A DNA stretch of 37,947 nucleotides from positions 1 through 37,947 of the forward strand of contig CAMLFK010000015.1 of assembly GCA_946479255.1 (NCBI GenBank). Reading direction: 5' to 3'. The notes beneath the pieces were generated by a model that worked only from the letters and a program-made list of their open reading frames with translations, was not told the DNA's origin and ran no database searches. Position 1 is the stretch's first letter; every line of letters starts with the position of its first letter. Source of the DNA: an uncultured Oxalobacteraceae bacterium (GTDB lineage Bacteria > Pseudomonadota > Gammaproteobacteria > Burkholderiales > Burkholderiaceae). Positions 24,049-33,199 of the stretch are shown here, one piece after another. Made by a program: the position numbers and the translations under genes.

Positions 24049-25950
24049 CTACGGCGCCGGGCGCAACCACATGGCCTGGCCGCCCGACGCCAGCAGGCGG
24101 GCGTCGATCACGGTAGCCGCGTCGACTTCCATCCTGGTCACCTTGACCCGGGTCTTGCTGGTCAGCTGAGGGTCGTCGCTGTACAGGTGGGCGATGTAGC
24201 GCTTGCCCTTTTCCAGGAAGTCGAGCGGGATCTTCAGATCGCGCTTGTCATTATTGGTGATGGTCCCGACGAACCATTCCTTGCCCTTGCGGCGCGCCGT
24301 GGTGACAAACTGGCCCGGCTGGCCGTGCAGCACGCGGGTGTCGTCCCAGGTGGCCGGGATCTTGTCCCAGAATTCGAGTTCGGCGCCATGATCGGACATC
24401 TCCGGCTTGTCGTACCAGTACAGCGTCTGCAGCGGGCTGTAATAGATGGCCGCCAGCGCGAGCTGGTGCGCATGGGTGGTCTTGATGCGCGGGTCGTAGT
24501 AGCACACCGTGTAGTCGGCCGCGCCGGCCAGGTAACGGGTAAATGGCAGCACGGTGTTGTGGGTCGCATCGGGCATTTCCTCGTTGCCGCGCACCCCTTC
24601 GGAGGTCACCAGATTGGGCCAGGTGCGCTGCTCGCCGGTGGGGCGCCAGTCGTCATGCACGTTAACCATGATCCTGGCGGCGGCGGCCTGGGCGATGGCT
24701 TTCTCGATCCAGGTGGTCCAGCGATGCGAGCCGACTTGCACGAAGCCGAACTTGACGCCGGCCACGCCCCAGTCGCGGTAGGTCTGGAACAGGGTATCGG
24801 ACTGGGTCAGCAAGGCCTGCTGGTTCACGTACAGCCACACGCCGATGCCGCGTTCTTTGGCATAAGCGATGATCGCGGGCAGGTCGAAGTCGGGAATGGC
24901 AACCTTGGTAGCGTCCGAGTCGAACGAGAACGCCGGGCCGTACCACTTCCAGTCGAACAGGATGTACTGCAGGCCGTGACGCGCGGCGAAGTCGATATTG
25001 GCGCGTGCGGCAGCGGTGGTCTGGGTCATGACGCGCATGATCTTGCCGGGCTTGATCCAGCTTTCATCCTTGATCTTCGATGGCTCGTTCAGGTTCAGGA
25101 TGAAGTGGCTGTTCTCGGCCAGTCTGGCAGGCGTTTCGGCCACCATGATGGCGCGCCACGGCGTGGCGAAGGGCGAGATCAGGTCGGCCGGGTCGTGCAT
25201 GGCGGTGACGATGGTGTCAGGCTTGGTGGCGCTCAATTTGAACTTCGTGCGCGAATAGTCGACCATGCGCGCTTCGACCAGGCTCACATACAGCCCGCCC
25301 GGCAGTTCCAAGGTCAGCGGACGCTCCGACTGGTCGGGCCAGTCTTTCAGCGGAAGCAGCGAGTAGGGCGCCTGGGCCCAGCCATGGAACCATGCCTTTG
25401 TCCCGGCCGGCATGGCGAACTCGGTATGCTCCTGCTTGATCCGGTAGTAGCTGCCTTTTTCATTCTCCGGGAAGAAGTAGCGCAAGGCCACGCCTTCATC
25501 GTAAGCGCGGATCTCCACGCTCATTTTATAGACCGGGTTGTCGTCCTTGACCATGTGGATGGCCACTGCGTTGTAGCGGTCGGCGATTTCGCTGCGCTCG
25601 CCATTGCCGGGCTTCCAAACGCTGTCGCCCGAACTGGCCGCCACCGACTGCACTGCCAGGTTGTCGAACCACTTGTTCTGGCGGTCGATCTTGAGCGCCA
25701 TGGCGCTCTCGGACAGGTGGTTGTCCAGCTCCAGGTCGAGCAGCGATTCGCGCACCACCGTGCGGCCCTTGTAGCTGAGGGTGTAATGCAGGGCGCGCGT
25801 TCCATCCTTCATGCGCTTCTGGTAAGCGTTCACCTGCAGGCGCTTGTCGGGCGACTGCACGCTGGCGCGGCTTTGCTCGATGATGGCATCGGCCTGGACA
25901 GCCAGTGGCGTCAGGAGCAGGGCTGCCAGTAGCGCAATGATGTGTTTCAT
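24049..25950 (-). CDS. Secreted glycoside hydrolase family 97 enzyme
   Basis: 633 residues with a signal peptide (MKHIIALLAALLLTPLAVQA). Layout: an N-terminal beta-super-sandwich (about 25-280), the catalytic barrel (about 290-530) and a C-terminal beta-sandwich. GH97 contains alpha-glucosidases and alpha-galactosidases. Family blocks include YILFDWKWYGP, VNVHDDWRPTGEQRTWPN, EGVRGNEEMP and LPFTRYLAGAADYT. At the strand where retaining members have an aspartate nucleophile (KVDF-like), this protein reads GVKFGFVQVG, so that residue appears absent. Inverting members use glutamates (EGVRGNEE and LELEFWD are candidates), so the specificity is unsettled. It starts by ATGA overlap with the PfkB kinase gene. 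Periplasmic action on neutral side sugars of the substrate is likely. Confidence 0.88.
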   Translation of the reverse strand: MKHIIALLAALLLTPLAVQADAIIEQSRASVQSPDKRLQVNAYQKRMKDGTRALHYTLSYKGRTVVRESLLDLELDNHLSESAMALKIDRQNKWFDNLAVQSVAASSGDSVWKPGNGERSEIADRYNAVAIHMVKDDNPVYKMSVEIRAYDEGVALRYFFPENEKGSYYRIKQEHTEFAMPAGTKAWFHGWAQAPYSLLPLKDWPDQSERPLTLELPGGLYVSLVEARMVDYSRTKFKLSATKPDTIVTAMHDPADLISPFATPWRAIMVAETPARLAENSHFILNLNEPSKIKDESWIKPGKIMRVMTQTTAAARANIDFAARHGLQYILFDWKWYGPAFSFDSDATKVAIPDFDLPAIIAYAKERGIGVWLYVNQQALLTQSDTLFQTYRDWGVAGVKFGFVQVGSHRWTTWIEKAIAQAAAARIMVNVHDDWRPTGEQRTWPNLVTSEGVRGNEEMPDATHNTVLPFTRYLAGAADYTVCYYDPRIKTTHAHQLALAAIYYSPLQTLYWYDKPEMSDHGAELEFWDKIPATWDDTRVLHGQPGQFVTTARRKGKEWFVGTITNNDKRDLKIPLDFLEKGKRYIAHLYSDDPQLTSKTRVKVTRMEVDAATVIDARLLASGGQAMWLRPAP

Positions 25951-26876
25951 GCAAGCGTCTCGGTGATGGTTGTCAGCTCCAGCAGGCGGTGCACCGCGGT
26001 GAGCGTCGGTGGCGTCGCGCCGGCTGCTTCGCAGGCGGCGGCGCCCGCCGCGACGGCAAAGCGCAGGTGCGCGCCAGGATTCATGCCCGGGCGGGCCATC
26101 AGGCTGTAGAGCAGCGCGCCGATGGAAGCATCGCCCGCACCCACGGTGTCGACCACGATGGCCGGCGGAGCGGGGCAGTGCCATTCGAGCTCGCCCTGGT
26201 AGAGCGAGGCGCCGCGCGCGCCGCGCGTGTACATGATGGCCGCTTCCGGATTCATGCTGCGCAGCGTGCGAAAGGAGTTGTCCGCATCCGCGCAGCGGAA
26301 CAGCCCCAGTAAATCCTCGTCCGATACCTTGATGACGTCGGCGATGGCGCTCATGCGGCGCAGGGTGGCGTCGTAGCGCTCGTCCATCAGGGCGCGGAAG
26401 TTGGGATCGTAGCTGATGCGCACGCCGGCGGATTTGAGTTCTCCGGCCAGCGCGACCAGCTTGTCCGCCAGCGGCTGGCGCGCCAGGCTGATGCCGCCGA
26501 AATGCACCCAGCGCACCTGCTCGCGCCATCCGGCCGGCAGCAGCGCGGCGTCGAAATGCAGGTCGGCGCTGTCGTCGCCGATAAAAAAATACTTGGGCGG
26601 ATCGAGTTCGTGCACGATCGCCAGCAGGGGCGAGCGCTCGACCTGCTGCAGGAAGCGCAGGTCCAGCTTCGCCGCCGCGCTGGCCTCAAGCAGTTCGACG
26701 CCGAAGACGTCGGTGCTGATGGTGCCGGCGAAGGCGCTCGGCAGCCCCAGGCTGGCCACCACGCGCGCCACGTTCCAGGTCGAGCCGCCGACCTTGCTGG
26801 TCCACGTCTCCGGCCCGCTGCGCAGCATATCGGTCAGGGCCTCCCCGGCCGCAACAAAAGCCGGCAGCGCACTCAC
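25947..26876 (-). CDS. PfkB family sugar kinase (fructokinase-like)
   Basis: A 309-residue cytoplasmic ribokinase-fold kinase. Signature 1 is around VGGSTWNVARVVASLG and signature 2 is DTVGAGDASIGALLY with the catalytic aspartate. The stretches FAGTISTDVFG and YFFIGDDSADLHFD are typical of fructokinase-like members. The GTG start at 26876 overlaps the AGE gene stop as GTGA, and its own stop overlaps GH97 by ATGA. Next to an AGE-family isomerase the simplest role is phosphorylation of fructose formed from mannose. Because KduI and KduD make 2-keto-3-deoxygluconate in the same regulon, a KDG kinase role is the alternative. Sequence alone does not decide. Confidence 0.85.
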   Translation of the reverse strand: MSALPAFVAAGEALTDMLRSGPETWTSKVGGSTWNVARVVASLGLPSAFAGTISTDVFGVELLEASAAAKLDLRFLQQVERSPLLAIVHELDPPKYFFIGDDSADLHFDAALLPAGWREQVRWVHFGGISLARQPLADKLVALAGELKSAGVRISYDPNFRALMDERYDATLRRMSAIADVIKVSDEDLLGLFRCADADNSFRTLRSMNPEAAIMYTRGARGASLYQGELEWHCPAPPAIVVDTVGAGDASIGALLYSLMARPGMNPGAHLRFAVAAGAAACEAAGATPPTLTAVHRLLELTTITETLA

Positions 26877-28087
26877 GCAGGCTCTCCCAGGGCCTGCAGT
26901 ACCTCGTAGCAGGCGCCCATGGTGTGGTAATCGGTCTTGCCGGCCGGGCTTTTCTCGTTGGTCAGCTTGGCGTTGTCGGGCGCCAGGATGCGGTACCAGG
27001 CGCCATGCTTGTGGTCGACGAAATGCTCCCAGCTGTAAGCCCAGATCCGCTCGTACCAGTCGCGGTAGCGTTCGTGGCCGGTGCGCCTGGCCAGCACCGC
27101 GGCGGCGGCCAGGCTCTCGGCCTGCACCCAGAAGTATTTGTCGCCGTCGCAGATCTCGCCGTCCGGGCCGAAGCCATAGTGGATGCCGCCGTGGCTTTCG
27201 TCCCATGCCTGCGCCAGCGCGGTATCGAACAGCCATTTGGCGCGCGGCATGAGCCAGTCGGTGGGTTCGTCCAGATGGGCGGCGTGGCGCTCCAGCTGCA
27301 GCAGCAGCTTGGCCCATTCGGTGAAGTGGCCGGGCTGGTAGCCCCAGGGGCGGAAGATGTTGGTCTTGTCGTCGCGGTTGTAGTCCTCGTCGATGCTCCA
27401 GTCGGCGTGGTAATGCTCCCAGATCATGCCGTCGGAGAGGCCCGCCTGGCGCAAGGTGATATTACGGGCCAGCAGGGAGGCGCGCAGCAGGAAGCGGCGC
27501 TCGCCGCTGGCCTCGAAGGCCGCCAGCATCGCTTCGCAGGCGTGCATGTTGGCGTTCTGGCCACGGTAGGGGGCGACGGTGAACCAGTCGGCGCTGGCCT
27601 GGTCGGCGTACAGGCCGTGGACCGGCTCCCAGAAACGCCGTTCCATCAGGTCCCAGGTTTCATCCATCCAGTCGCGCGCCTCGGGGACGCCGGCGGCCAG
27701 CGCATGCGAGTAGGCCAGCATGACGAATGCCAGGCCGTAGCAGTGATTGTCGGCATCAAGGACCGTGGCGGCGCCATCCTGCCACGCCAGCTGCCAGGCG
27801 TAGCCGCCGGTGGCCGGGTCGCGGTGGGCTGCGCGCAGGAAGGCCACGCCATGGCGCACCGCTTCCAGGTAGGCGGGGTCGCCGAACTGCCGGTAGGCCA
27901 TCGCGTAATTAAACACGAAGCGGGTGCTGCTGACCAGGTGGCGGGTCGTTTCGTCGTAGATCGTGCCGTCGTCGAGGAAGAAGTGGTAGAACCCACCGCT
28001 CGGATCGATACAGCGCGGGTGGTAGAACGACATGGTGTGCTCGATGTGCGACAGCAGCATCTCGCGCGAGCGGAAGTTGGGAAGCAT
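26873..28087 (-). CDS. AGE family epimerase/isomerase (mannose isomerase or 2-epimerase type)
   Basis: A 404-residue cytoplasmic alpha/alpha-toroid enzyme of the usual family length. Motifs: SSTRFVFNYAMAYRQFGD (family arginine), NHCYGLAFVMLAYSHALAAG, HGLYADQ, NANMHACEAMLAAFEASG, IWEHYHADWSIDEDYN (histidine), and HGAWYRILAPDNAKL plus KTDYHTMGACYEV near the C-terminus (second histidine). Characterised members interconvert mannose and fructose, glucose and mannose, or epimerise N-acylglucosamine or cellobiose. The fructokinase-like gene that follows with a 4-bp overlap favours mannose isomerase. It is first in the AGE-PfkB-GH97 operon. A shortened paralog ends the kduI operon. GAGAG ribosome binding site. 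Confidence 0.88.
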   Translation of the reverse strand: MLPNFRSREMLLSHIEHTMSFYHPRCIDPSGGFYHFFLDDGTIYDETTRHLVSSTRFVFNYAMAYRQFGDPAYLEAVRHGVAFLRAAHRDPATGGYAWQLAWQDGAATVLDADNHCYGLAFVMLAYSHALAAGVPEARDWMDETWDLMERRFWEPVHGLYADQASADWFTVAPYRGQNANMHACEAMLAAFEASGERRFLLRASLLARNITLRQAGLSDGMIWEHYHADWSIDEDYNRDDKTNIFRPWGYQPGHFTEWAKLLLQLERHAAHLDEPTDWLMPRAKWLFDTALAQAWDESHGGIHYGFGPDGEICDGDKYFWVQAESLAAAAVLARRTGHERYRDWYERIWAYSWEHFVDHKHGAWYRILAPDNAKLTNEKSPAGKTDYHTMGACYEVLQALGEPA

Positions 28088-28114
28088 GGCGGTTCTCTCG
28101 TGTTCAGTGTTACA

Positions 28115-28134
28115 TGTTATCGATCACAAGTGTA
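28115..28134 (-). promoter_or_regulatory. Operator and -10 of the AGE-PfkB-GH97 operon
   Basis: TGTTATCGATCACA (28115-28128) matches the locus palindrome at 13 of 14 positions. Directly upstream on the minus strand is TACACT (28134-28129), a plausible -10, preceded 17 bp earlier by TTGCGT. The operator would cover the transcription start. Confidence 0.7.
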
Positions 28135-28185
28135 AAACGAATCCGCCCGCAACGCAACTGGAGATCGCGCCGGGATGGCGCAGAC

Positions 28186-29853
28186 TTAGCGGCTCACCCT
28201 GAAATAGTCCACATCGATGTACGCCGGCGCCACCGGTGATGGCTTATTGCCAAGACTGAACAGGCCGACCTGGGCGCCGACCCAGCGTCCACGGCTGGCC
28301 GGGAAGGGCTGCGCCACCGGGCGGAAGTCGCGGTTATTCAGGCTGTACGAGAACTGGGCGAAGCCGCCTTCGCTCATGACCATGCGCAGGTAAATCGATT
28401 GCGGCGCGTCCGGCAGCACCACGCTGCTCGTCTCGGTGCACGCCATCGACAGCGGCGCGCAGGTGGTGTAGGCCAGTTCGGTGGCGAACGCGGTCTTGCG
28501 CAGGCCAAGCCAGGCGTAGCTCATGCCGTTCAGGATCAGGCCGGCGCGGTCGCCTTCCGCCGGCAGGCGCAGCTCGATGTGGGTGTCGACGGTGAAGCTG
28601 GGCGCGGGCGGTTTCTGGGTCAGCAGGGAAGGGGCGGCGCGCACGAAGTTCGCCGCCTCCGGCACCACCTGGGTGTACAGGCGCAGGCGGCCGGGCCGCT
28701 CGGTGAGCGAATGCCAGCCCGGGGCGCTGTTGGCGTTCCATTGCCACTGCAGGCCCAGGGCTGGGCCATTGAACTCGTCGGTGGTGGGCGGCACCTTGAT
28801 GGCGAACTTGCCCGGCACCGGCTTGGCATGGGTGAGGACCGGCTGGCCGACCCCGGCACGCGGGCTGTCTTCGCCGATCACCGGCCAGGCGTCAAGCCAG
28901 CGCATCGGCTGCAGGTGCACCACGCGCCCATACGATTGCTTGTCCTGGAAGTGGTAGAACCAGTCGGTGCCGGCCGCGGTGCGCACCCAGGCGCCCTGGT
29001 GCGGACCGTTGATCTGGGTATCGCCCTGGTCCATCACGTTGCGGTGCTCATACGGGCCGCCGATATCCCTGGAGCGGAGCACCGCCTGCCAGCCGGTTTC
29101 CACGCCGCCCGCCGGGGCGAAGATGTAGTAATAGCCGTCGTGCTTGTACAGCTTGGGGCCTTCCAGGGTGTGGTAGCCGGCGATCTTGTTGGCGTCGACG
29201 ATGTCCCGGCCCTTGGTGTCGAGCATGGCGCTGGCGTCCGGCGCCATGCTGCGCAGGGTCAGGATGTTATTGATGCCGGAGCGGCTCTTGGCCCAGCCGT
29301 GCACCAGCCAGGCCTTGCCGTCCTCGTCCCACAAGGGCGCCGGGTCGATGATGCCGCGTCCCGGCAGGATCAGCTTGGGCGCGCTCCATGGGCCGGCAAA
29401 GCGCTCGGCGCTCATGACATACACGCCAAAGTCCGGGTCCGGATAGAACAGATAGAACTTGCCGTCGTGATGGCGCAAGGCCGGCGCCCACACGCCCGCG
29501 CCATGGCGCGGCACGGCGAAGTGGGCGGCCGGCACCTGCTGGGGCAGGGCGTGGCCGACCAGCTCCCAGTTGATCATATCGTCCGATTCGAGGAGCGGAA
29601 GGCCCGGAATATTGTTGAAGCTCGACGAGGTCATGTAATAGCGTTCGCCCACGCGGATGACGTCCGGATCGGCGTAGTCGGCATGCAGCACCGGATTCTG
29701 GTAGCGGCCATTGCCCAGGTCCGACACCCAGGGTGCTTGCGCACCCGGCACGGCGTGCGCGCCCGGCTGGCCGCCCGACTGGCATCCTGCCAGCAGCGCG
29801 GCAAGCAGCAGTGTGTACACAGGGTGCGCCGGGTGCGGCAGGGTCGTTGTCAT
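28186..29853 (-). CDS. GH43 lipoprotein (beta-xylosidase/arabinofuranosidase-type)
   Basis: 555 residues. The N-terminal lipobox LLAGC predicts a lipoprotein. The five-bladed propeller catalytic domain (about 45-345) has its three acids visible: DYADPDVIRV (general base), IIDPAPLWDEDGKAWLVHGW (pKa modulator) and TLEGPKLYKHDGYYYIF (general acid). The C-terminal beta-sandwich (about 365-550, DEFNGPALGLQWQWN to YIDVDYFRVSR) is common in GH43 exo-enzymes. Family members release xylose, arabinose or galactose; the sugar here is undetermined. It is divergent from the TonB receptor gene, with operators in the shared region. AGGAG ribosome binding site. Confidence 0.88.
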   Translation of the reverse strand: MTTTLPHPAHPVYTLLLAALLAGCQSGGQPGAHAVPGAQAPWVSDLGNGRYQNPVLHADYADPDVIRVGERYYMTSSSFNNIPGLPLLESDDMINWELVGHALPQQVPAAHFAVPRHGAGVWAPALRHHDGKFYLFYPDPDFGVYVMSAERFAGPWSAPKLILPGRGIIDPAPLWDEDGKAWLVHGWAKSRSGINNILTLRSMAPDASAMLDTKGRDIVDANKIAGYHTLEGPKLYKHDGYYYIFAPAGGVETGWQAVLRSRDIGGPYEHRNVMDQGDTQINGPHQGAWVRTAAGTDWFYHFQDKQSYGRVVHLQPMRWLDAWPVIGEDSPRAGVGQPVLTHAKPVPGKFAIKVPPTTDEFNGPALGLQWQWNANSAPGWHSLTERPGRLRLYTQVVPEAANFVRAAPSLLTQKPPAPSFTVDTHIELRLPAEGDRAGLILNGMSYAWLGLRKTAFATELAYTTCAPLSMACTETSSVVLPDAPQSIYLRMVMSEGGFAQFSYSLNNRDFRPVAQPFPASRGRWVGAQVGLFSLGNKPSPVAPAYIDVDYFRVSR

Positions 29854-29869
29854 GAAATCTCCTAATGGT

Positions 29870-29891
29870 TGTTATCGTTACCGTGAGTATA
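29870..29891 (-). promoter_or_regulatory. Operator and -10 of the GH43 gene
   Basis: TGTTATCGTTACCG (29870-29883, 11 of 14) has one perfect and one degenerate half. On the minus strand TATACT (29891-29886) is a good -10 directly upstream. The operator ends 17 bp before the ATG. Confidence 0.55.
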
Positions 29892-29936
29892 TCCGCGATG
29901 TCGCGTTGGCGCAGCTAAGGCCTAGCCCATTTTTCG

Positions 29937-29950
29937 TGATATCGATCCCA
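29937..29950. promoter_or_regulatory. Middle operator copy in the GH43/TonB-receptor divergent region
   Basis: TGATATCGATCCCA, 11 of 14 matches. It lies between the GH43-side and receptor-side operators, 67 and 111 bp from them centre to centre, and upstream of both proposed promoters. It may serve as an auxiliary site for a tetramer or looped repressor. Confidence 0.5.
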
Positions 29951-30010
29951 TCGTCCTGTCACAAAATGTGGCTTTTTGGCAAAAAATGGCCTGGAGATGC
30001 TCATAAAGCC

Positions 30011-30061
30011 TTGGTTTCCTTGGAATTCCTACCGTATAATCAGTTCATGTTATCGATATCC
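30011..30061 (+). promoter_or_regulatory. TonB-receptor promoter with downstream operator
   Basis: TTGGTT (30011-30016), an 18-bp spacer and a perfect TATAAT (30035-30040), followed by the operator TGTTATCGATATCC (30048-30061, 12 of 14) over the expected transcription start. The gene begins 71 bp further on with an AGGAG site. Confidence 0.75.
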
Positions 30062-30132
30062 CGCAACACTGGTTCGATGGCATAGACAGCTTAGTCGACA
30101 TAAAAGATAAGAATCATCTAGGAGATCCAGGC

Positions 30133-33048
30133 ATGAACAGCAATATTGTGAAGTCGTTAAAAATGTCGGCCATCGCGCTGGCCGTGGGACAGGCGTTCGC
30201 GCCGATGGCCGTAGCGCAGCAAAGCCCGGAGGTCGTGGTGGTGACCGGCATCCGCGCCAGCGCGCGCTCGTCGGTGGCGATCAAGCGCGACACGATGGAA
30301 GTGGTCGACTCGATCACCGCGGAAGACATCGGCAAGCTGCCCGATCCGAACGTGGGTGAAACGCTGACCCGGATTCCTGGCGTGCAGGCTTACCGCTACG
30401 GCGGCGAGGCCGCGTCGCCGTCCGGCGGCGGCAGCTCCGGCGTGACCATCCGCGGCCTCGGATACACCGCGATGCAGACCAACGGGCGCGCGTATTTCAG
30501 CGCCGGCAATCGCGAATTCAACGTCGAGGCGGCGCTGCCCGGCATGGTCGCCGGCATCGACGTCTACAAGAATCCATCGGCGGAACACATCGAAGGCGGC
30601 ATCGGCGGCCTGATCAATGTGCGCACCCGCAACCCGAGCGACTTCAAGAACCTGACGGTGTCGGCGGGCGTGACCATGAAAGAAAACGATCTGGCCAAGA
30701 AGGTCGATCCAGAGATGTTCGCCCTGATTGCCAACCGCTTCGACCTGGGTGGCGGCAGCCGCATCGGCGTGATGGCCAACGCCACGTATCAGAAGAGCAC
30801 GGTCCGCAACGACAACAATACGGCCAATACCGGCCCCGCCCTGAAGCGCGCGATTCGCGGCGACACCGCCGAATACGCGGAACTGGCCGCCAAGAACACC
30901 GCCAATTCGCCGGCCCTGCCCATGGCGGCCTATGTCGGCCGCAGCGACATCAACTTCCTGTCCAATATGCCGACCACCTCGGCACAGACGCCGAACACCG
31001 CTGGCCTGAATGCCGACCAGATCAGCAATGTGATGCTGGGCACCTGGGTGAACAACAACGTGGCCGTGGAAACGATCATGAAGGAGCGCAAGGGCCTGAA
31101 CCTTGCAGCCGACTATCGTGTCAGCAACACCTTGCGTTTCTACACCGAAGCTAACTACTTCTATTATATGTACCATCAGCACTACCGCCGCCTCGTGTCG
31201 AACGATGGCGCCAATGTGCAGAACCTGAAGACGACGCCGTTTGCCTACACCGAATCGCTGGCTAACCGCAATTCCAACGGCGGCAGCGACGACGTGGTGC
31301 TCAACCAGCGCCTGCTGGGCGGCACCTACCTCAATTCGGGCGTCGGCAGCTGGGGCCTCGACAATCAAAACCCTTGGAAGACCATGATCGGCGCCGTCGG
31401 CGTGGAGTGGAGCCCGACCAGCCGCCTTGCGCTCAAGGCCGACGCTAACTACATCAAGTCGACCAAGAAAGGCGAGAGCCGCCGGGTCGAGCTCGATTCG
31501 GCAGTTGGCAAGCTGTGGTCGACCACCCGCCTGGCCGATGGCGCGCCGCATACCCTGAACTTCGAGGGTCCAAGCCTGGCCGATCCGTCGAGCTATGTAT
31601 TCAGGTGGTACCAAAACGATAACGACCGCAATGACGATCACGGCTACGCGGTGGCGCTGTCGGGCACCTATGACCTGGACGGGGTGTTCAGCAAGCTTCG
31701 CTTCGGCGCCCGTACTGCAGAGCAGCACGATCGCTACCGCCATTTCAGCTTCGGCAGGCCGCTGACCACCGACGGCAAGCCGATCACGCCAAACCAGTCG
31801 AACGCGATTGCGGCCACCACTTTGGCTGGCAAGCTGCAGAACGCGCCTGACAACTTCATGTACGGCGATGCGGGCTATGCAGGCGGCTTTGCCGCCTACG
31901 CTCCGGGTGCCTTGATGGGCAACCAGGTGATGACGGCTTTCCCGAATTCCGGCATCCCGGCTGTGGGTTCGTTTCCCGAGAATCTAGGCAACTACCGCTC
32001 CTTCGACGAACGGATCAATGCCGCTTACCTGGTCGGCGACTTCAGCGCCTTCGATGACCGCCTCAAGGGTAACGTCGGCGTGCGCCTGGTGCGCACCGAA
32101 ACGACCGCGATGGCGCGCGCCCTCGGCACGGTGGATGTGGTCCAGACTTCTGCGTACAACAATGTCTTGCCGACATTTAACGCGACCTACGATGTCGCGC
32201 CCGATACCCTGGTGCGCGTCGGTTTTGGCCGCGGCATGACCCGTCCTGCACTGGCCGACATCAATCCCGCCCTTAACTACAATATTAGCGCCGGTACCGG
32301 CAACATCGCCAATACCGGCCTGAAACCGCTGGTTGCGGACAGCTACGACATCTCGCTCGAGCACTACTTCAACAAGACCAACTACGCGGCGCTTGCGCTG
32401 TTCGACAAGGAAATCAAGAATTTCCCGCTCAAGATCGTCGAGTGCCAGACGGCCACCCTCGTGCCAGCTTATACCGGCACTGCCGATAATGGTTGCACAA
32501 ACGGCCAGTACTCGATGGTCAAGAGTGTCAATGCCGAGAAGGGTTATGCTCGCGGCCTGGAAGTGTCCGGCCAAATGTTCTTTGACGCCAACCATGGCAT
32601 TCTGAACAATTTTGGCCTGTCTGGCTCCTATAGCTACGTCAAGACCTCGAACCCGATCAATTTCGGCACTCCGGCCAAGCCGAACGTCGTCGATACGCCG
32701 CAACCGATGCAGTCCAAGCACAACTTCAGCGTGTCGGGCCTGTACGAGAACAAGGGGCTGTCGGCGCGCCTGGTCTATACCTGGCGTTCGGAGTCGGTGC
32801 TGTTCAACGTGGATCCGTATCCGATCTGGCAGCGCTACATCAAGGCCTACGGTCTGCTGGACGGCTCGATCAGCTACGAGCTTGCCGAAAACACGACGCT
32901 GCAGTTCAGTGCCGTGAACATCCTCGACAAGGCGGCCCAGCGCGGTATCGGCCAACCTGGCGTGGCCATGCCTTCAGTGGAGTTCCAGCACTTCACGAAC
33001 GGCCGCATCATCAGCCTTGGCCTGCGTTACAAGTTCGGCAACAAATAA
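30133..33048 (+). CDS. TonB-dependent outer membrane receptor
   Basis: 971 residues: a signal peptide ending near AVAQ, a TonB box region (PEVVVVTGIRAS), a plug domain (about 45-170: DSITAEDIGKLPDPNVGETLTRIPGVQ, GVTIRGLG, VDVYKNPSAEHIEGGIGGLINVRTRNP-like stretch), then a 22-strand-type barrel ending in the aromatic-rich ISLGLRYKFGNK. It belongs to the large TonB-dependent receptors that take up oligosaccharides in Caulobacter/Xanthomonas-type bacteria, and no SusD-like partner is present. It is the only outer-membrane importer in the locus and is under one of the operator copies, so uptake of the main substrate is the likely role. It is monocistronic with its own terminator. A cysteine pair (VECQTATL and DNGCTNGQ) may tie an extracellular loop. 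Confidence 0.93.
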   Translation: MNSNIVKSLKMSAIALAVGQAFAPMAVAQQSPEVVVVTGIRASARSSVAIKRDTMEVVDSITAEDIGKLPDPNVGETLTRIPGVQAYRYGGEAASPSGGGSSGVTIRGLGYTAMQTNGRAYFSAGNREFNVEAALPGMVAGIDVYKNPSAEHIEGGIGGLINVRTRNPSDFKNLTVSAGVTMKENDLAKKVDPEMFALIANRFDLGGGSRIGVMANATYQKSTVRNDNNTANTGPALKRAIRGDTAEYAELAAKNTANSPALPMAAYVGRSDINFLSNMPTTSAQTPNTAGLNADQISNVMLGTWVNNNVAVETIMKERKGLNLAADYRVSNTLRFYTEANYFYYMYHQHYRRLVSNDGANVQNLKTTPFAYTESLANRNSNGGSDDVVLNQRLLGGTYLNSGVGSWGLDNQNPWKTMIGAVGVEWSPTSRLALKADANYIKSTKKGESRRVELDSAVGKLWSTTRLADGAPHTLNFEGPSLADPSSYVFRWYQNDNDRNDDHGYAVALSGTYDLDGVFSKLRFGARTAEQHDRYRHFSFGRPLTTDGKPITPNQSNAIAATTLAGKLQNAPDNFMYGDAGYAGGFAAYAPGALMGNQVMTAFPNSGIPAVGSFPENLGNYRSFDERINAAYLVGDFSAFDDRLKGNVGVRLVRTETTAMARALGTVDVVQTSAYNNVLPTFNATYDVAPDTLVRVGFGRGMTRPALADINPALNYNISAGTGNIANTGLKPLVADSYDISLEHYFNKTNYAALALFDKEIKNFPLKIVECQTATLVPAYTGTADNGCTNGQYSMVKSVNAEKGYARGLEVSGQMFFDANHGILNNFGLSGSYSYVKTSNPINFGTPAKPNVVDTPQPMQSKHNFSVSGLYENKGLSARLVYTWRSESVLFNVDPYPIWQRYIKAYGLLDGSISYELAENTTLQFSAVNILDKAAQRGIGQPGVAMPSVEFQHFTNGRIISLGLRYKFGNK

Positions 33049-33076
33049 GCGATTTCAGGACTGAAACGCGCGTACG

Positions 33077-33106
33077 GGCGGAAGTCATTGACTTCCGCCT
33101 TTTTTA
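33077..33106 (+). terminator. Intrinsic terminator of the TonB-receptor gene
   Basis: A 10-bp perfect stem GGCGGAAGTC (33077-33086)/GACTTCCGCC (33090-33099), loop ATT, followed by TTTTTT. Confidence 0.92.
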
Positions 33107-33145
33107 TTTGGGCGGGGCGGAAAGGGCGGGGAAAGGGCGCTTTGC

Positions 33146-33162
33146 TATAATGACCACGGTCA
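33146..33162 (+). promoter_or_regulatory. -10 box and palindrome upstream of LacI regulator 2
   Basis: A perfect TATAAT (33146-33151) directly joins a TGACC-AC-GGTCA dyad (33151-33162). The dyad does not resemble the locus operator, so this regulator may be controlled differently from LacI 1. The gene starts 49 bp after the -10. Confidence 0.45.
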
Positions 33163-33199
33163 CACCAGTCGAGTTCAATCCACAGTCAGCAAAGCCCCC

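Noticed and set aside
24013..25932. Open frame of 639 codons on the plus strand opposite GH97
   Set aside because: It has no recognisable domain and no ribosome binding site, and it overlaps the symporter promoter. It is a codon-bias artefact.
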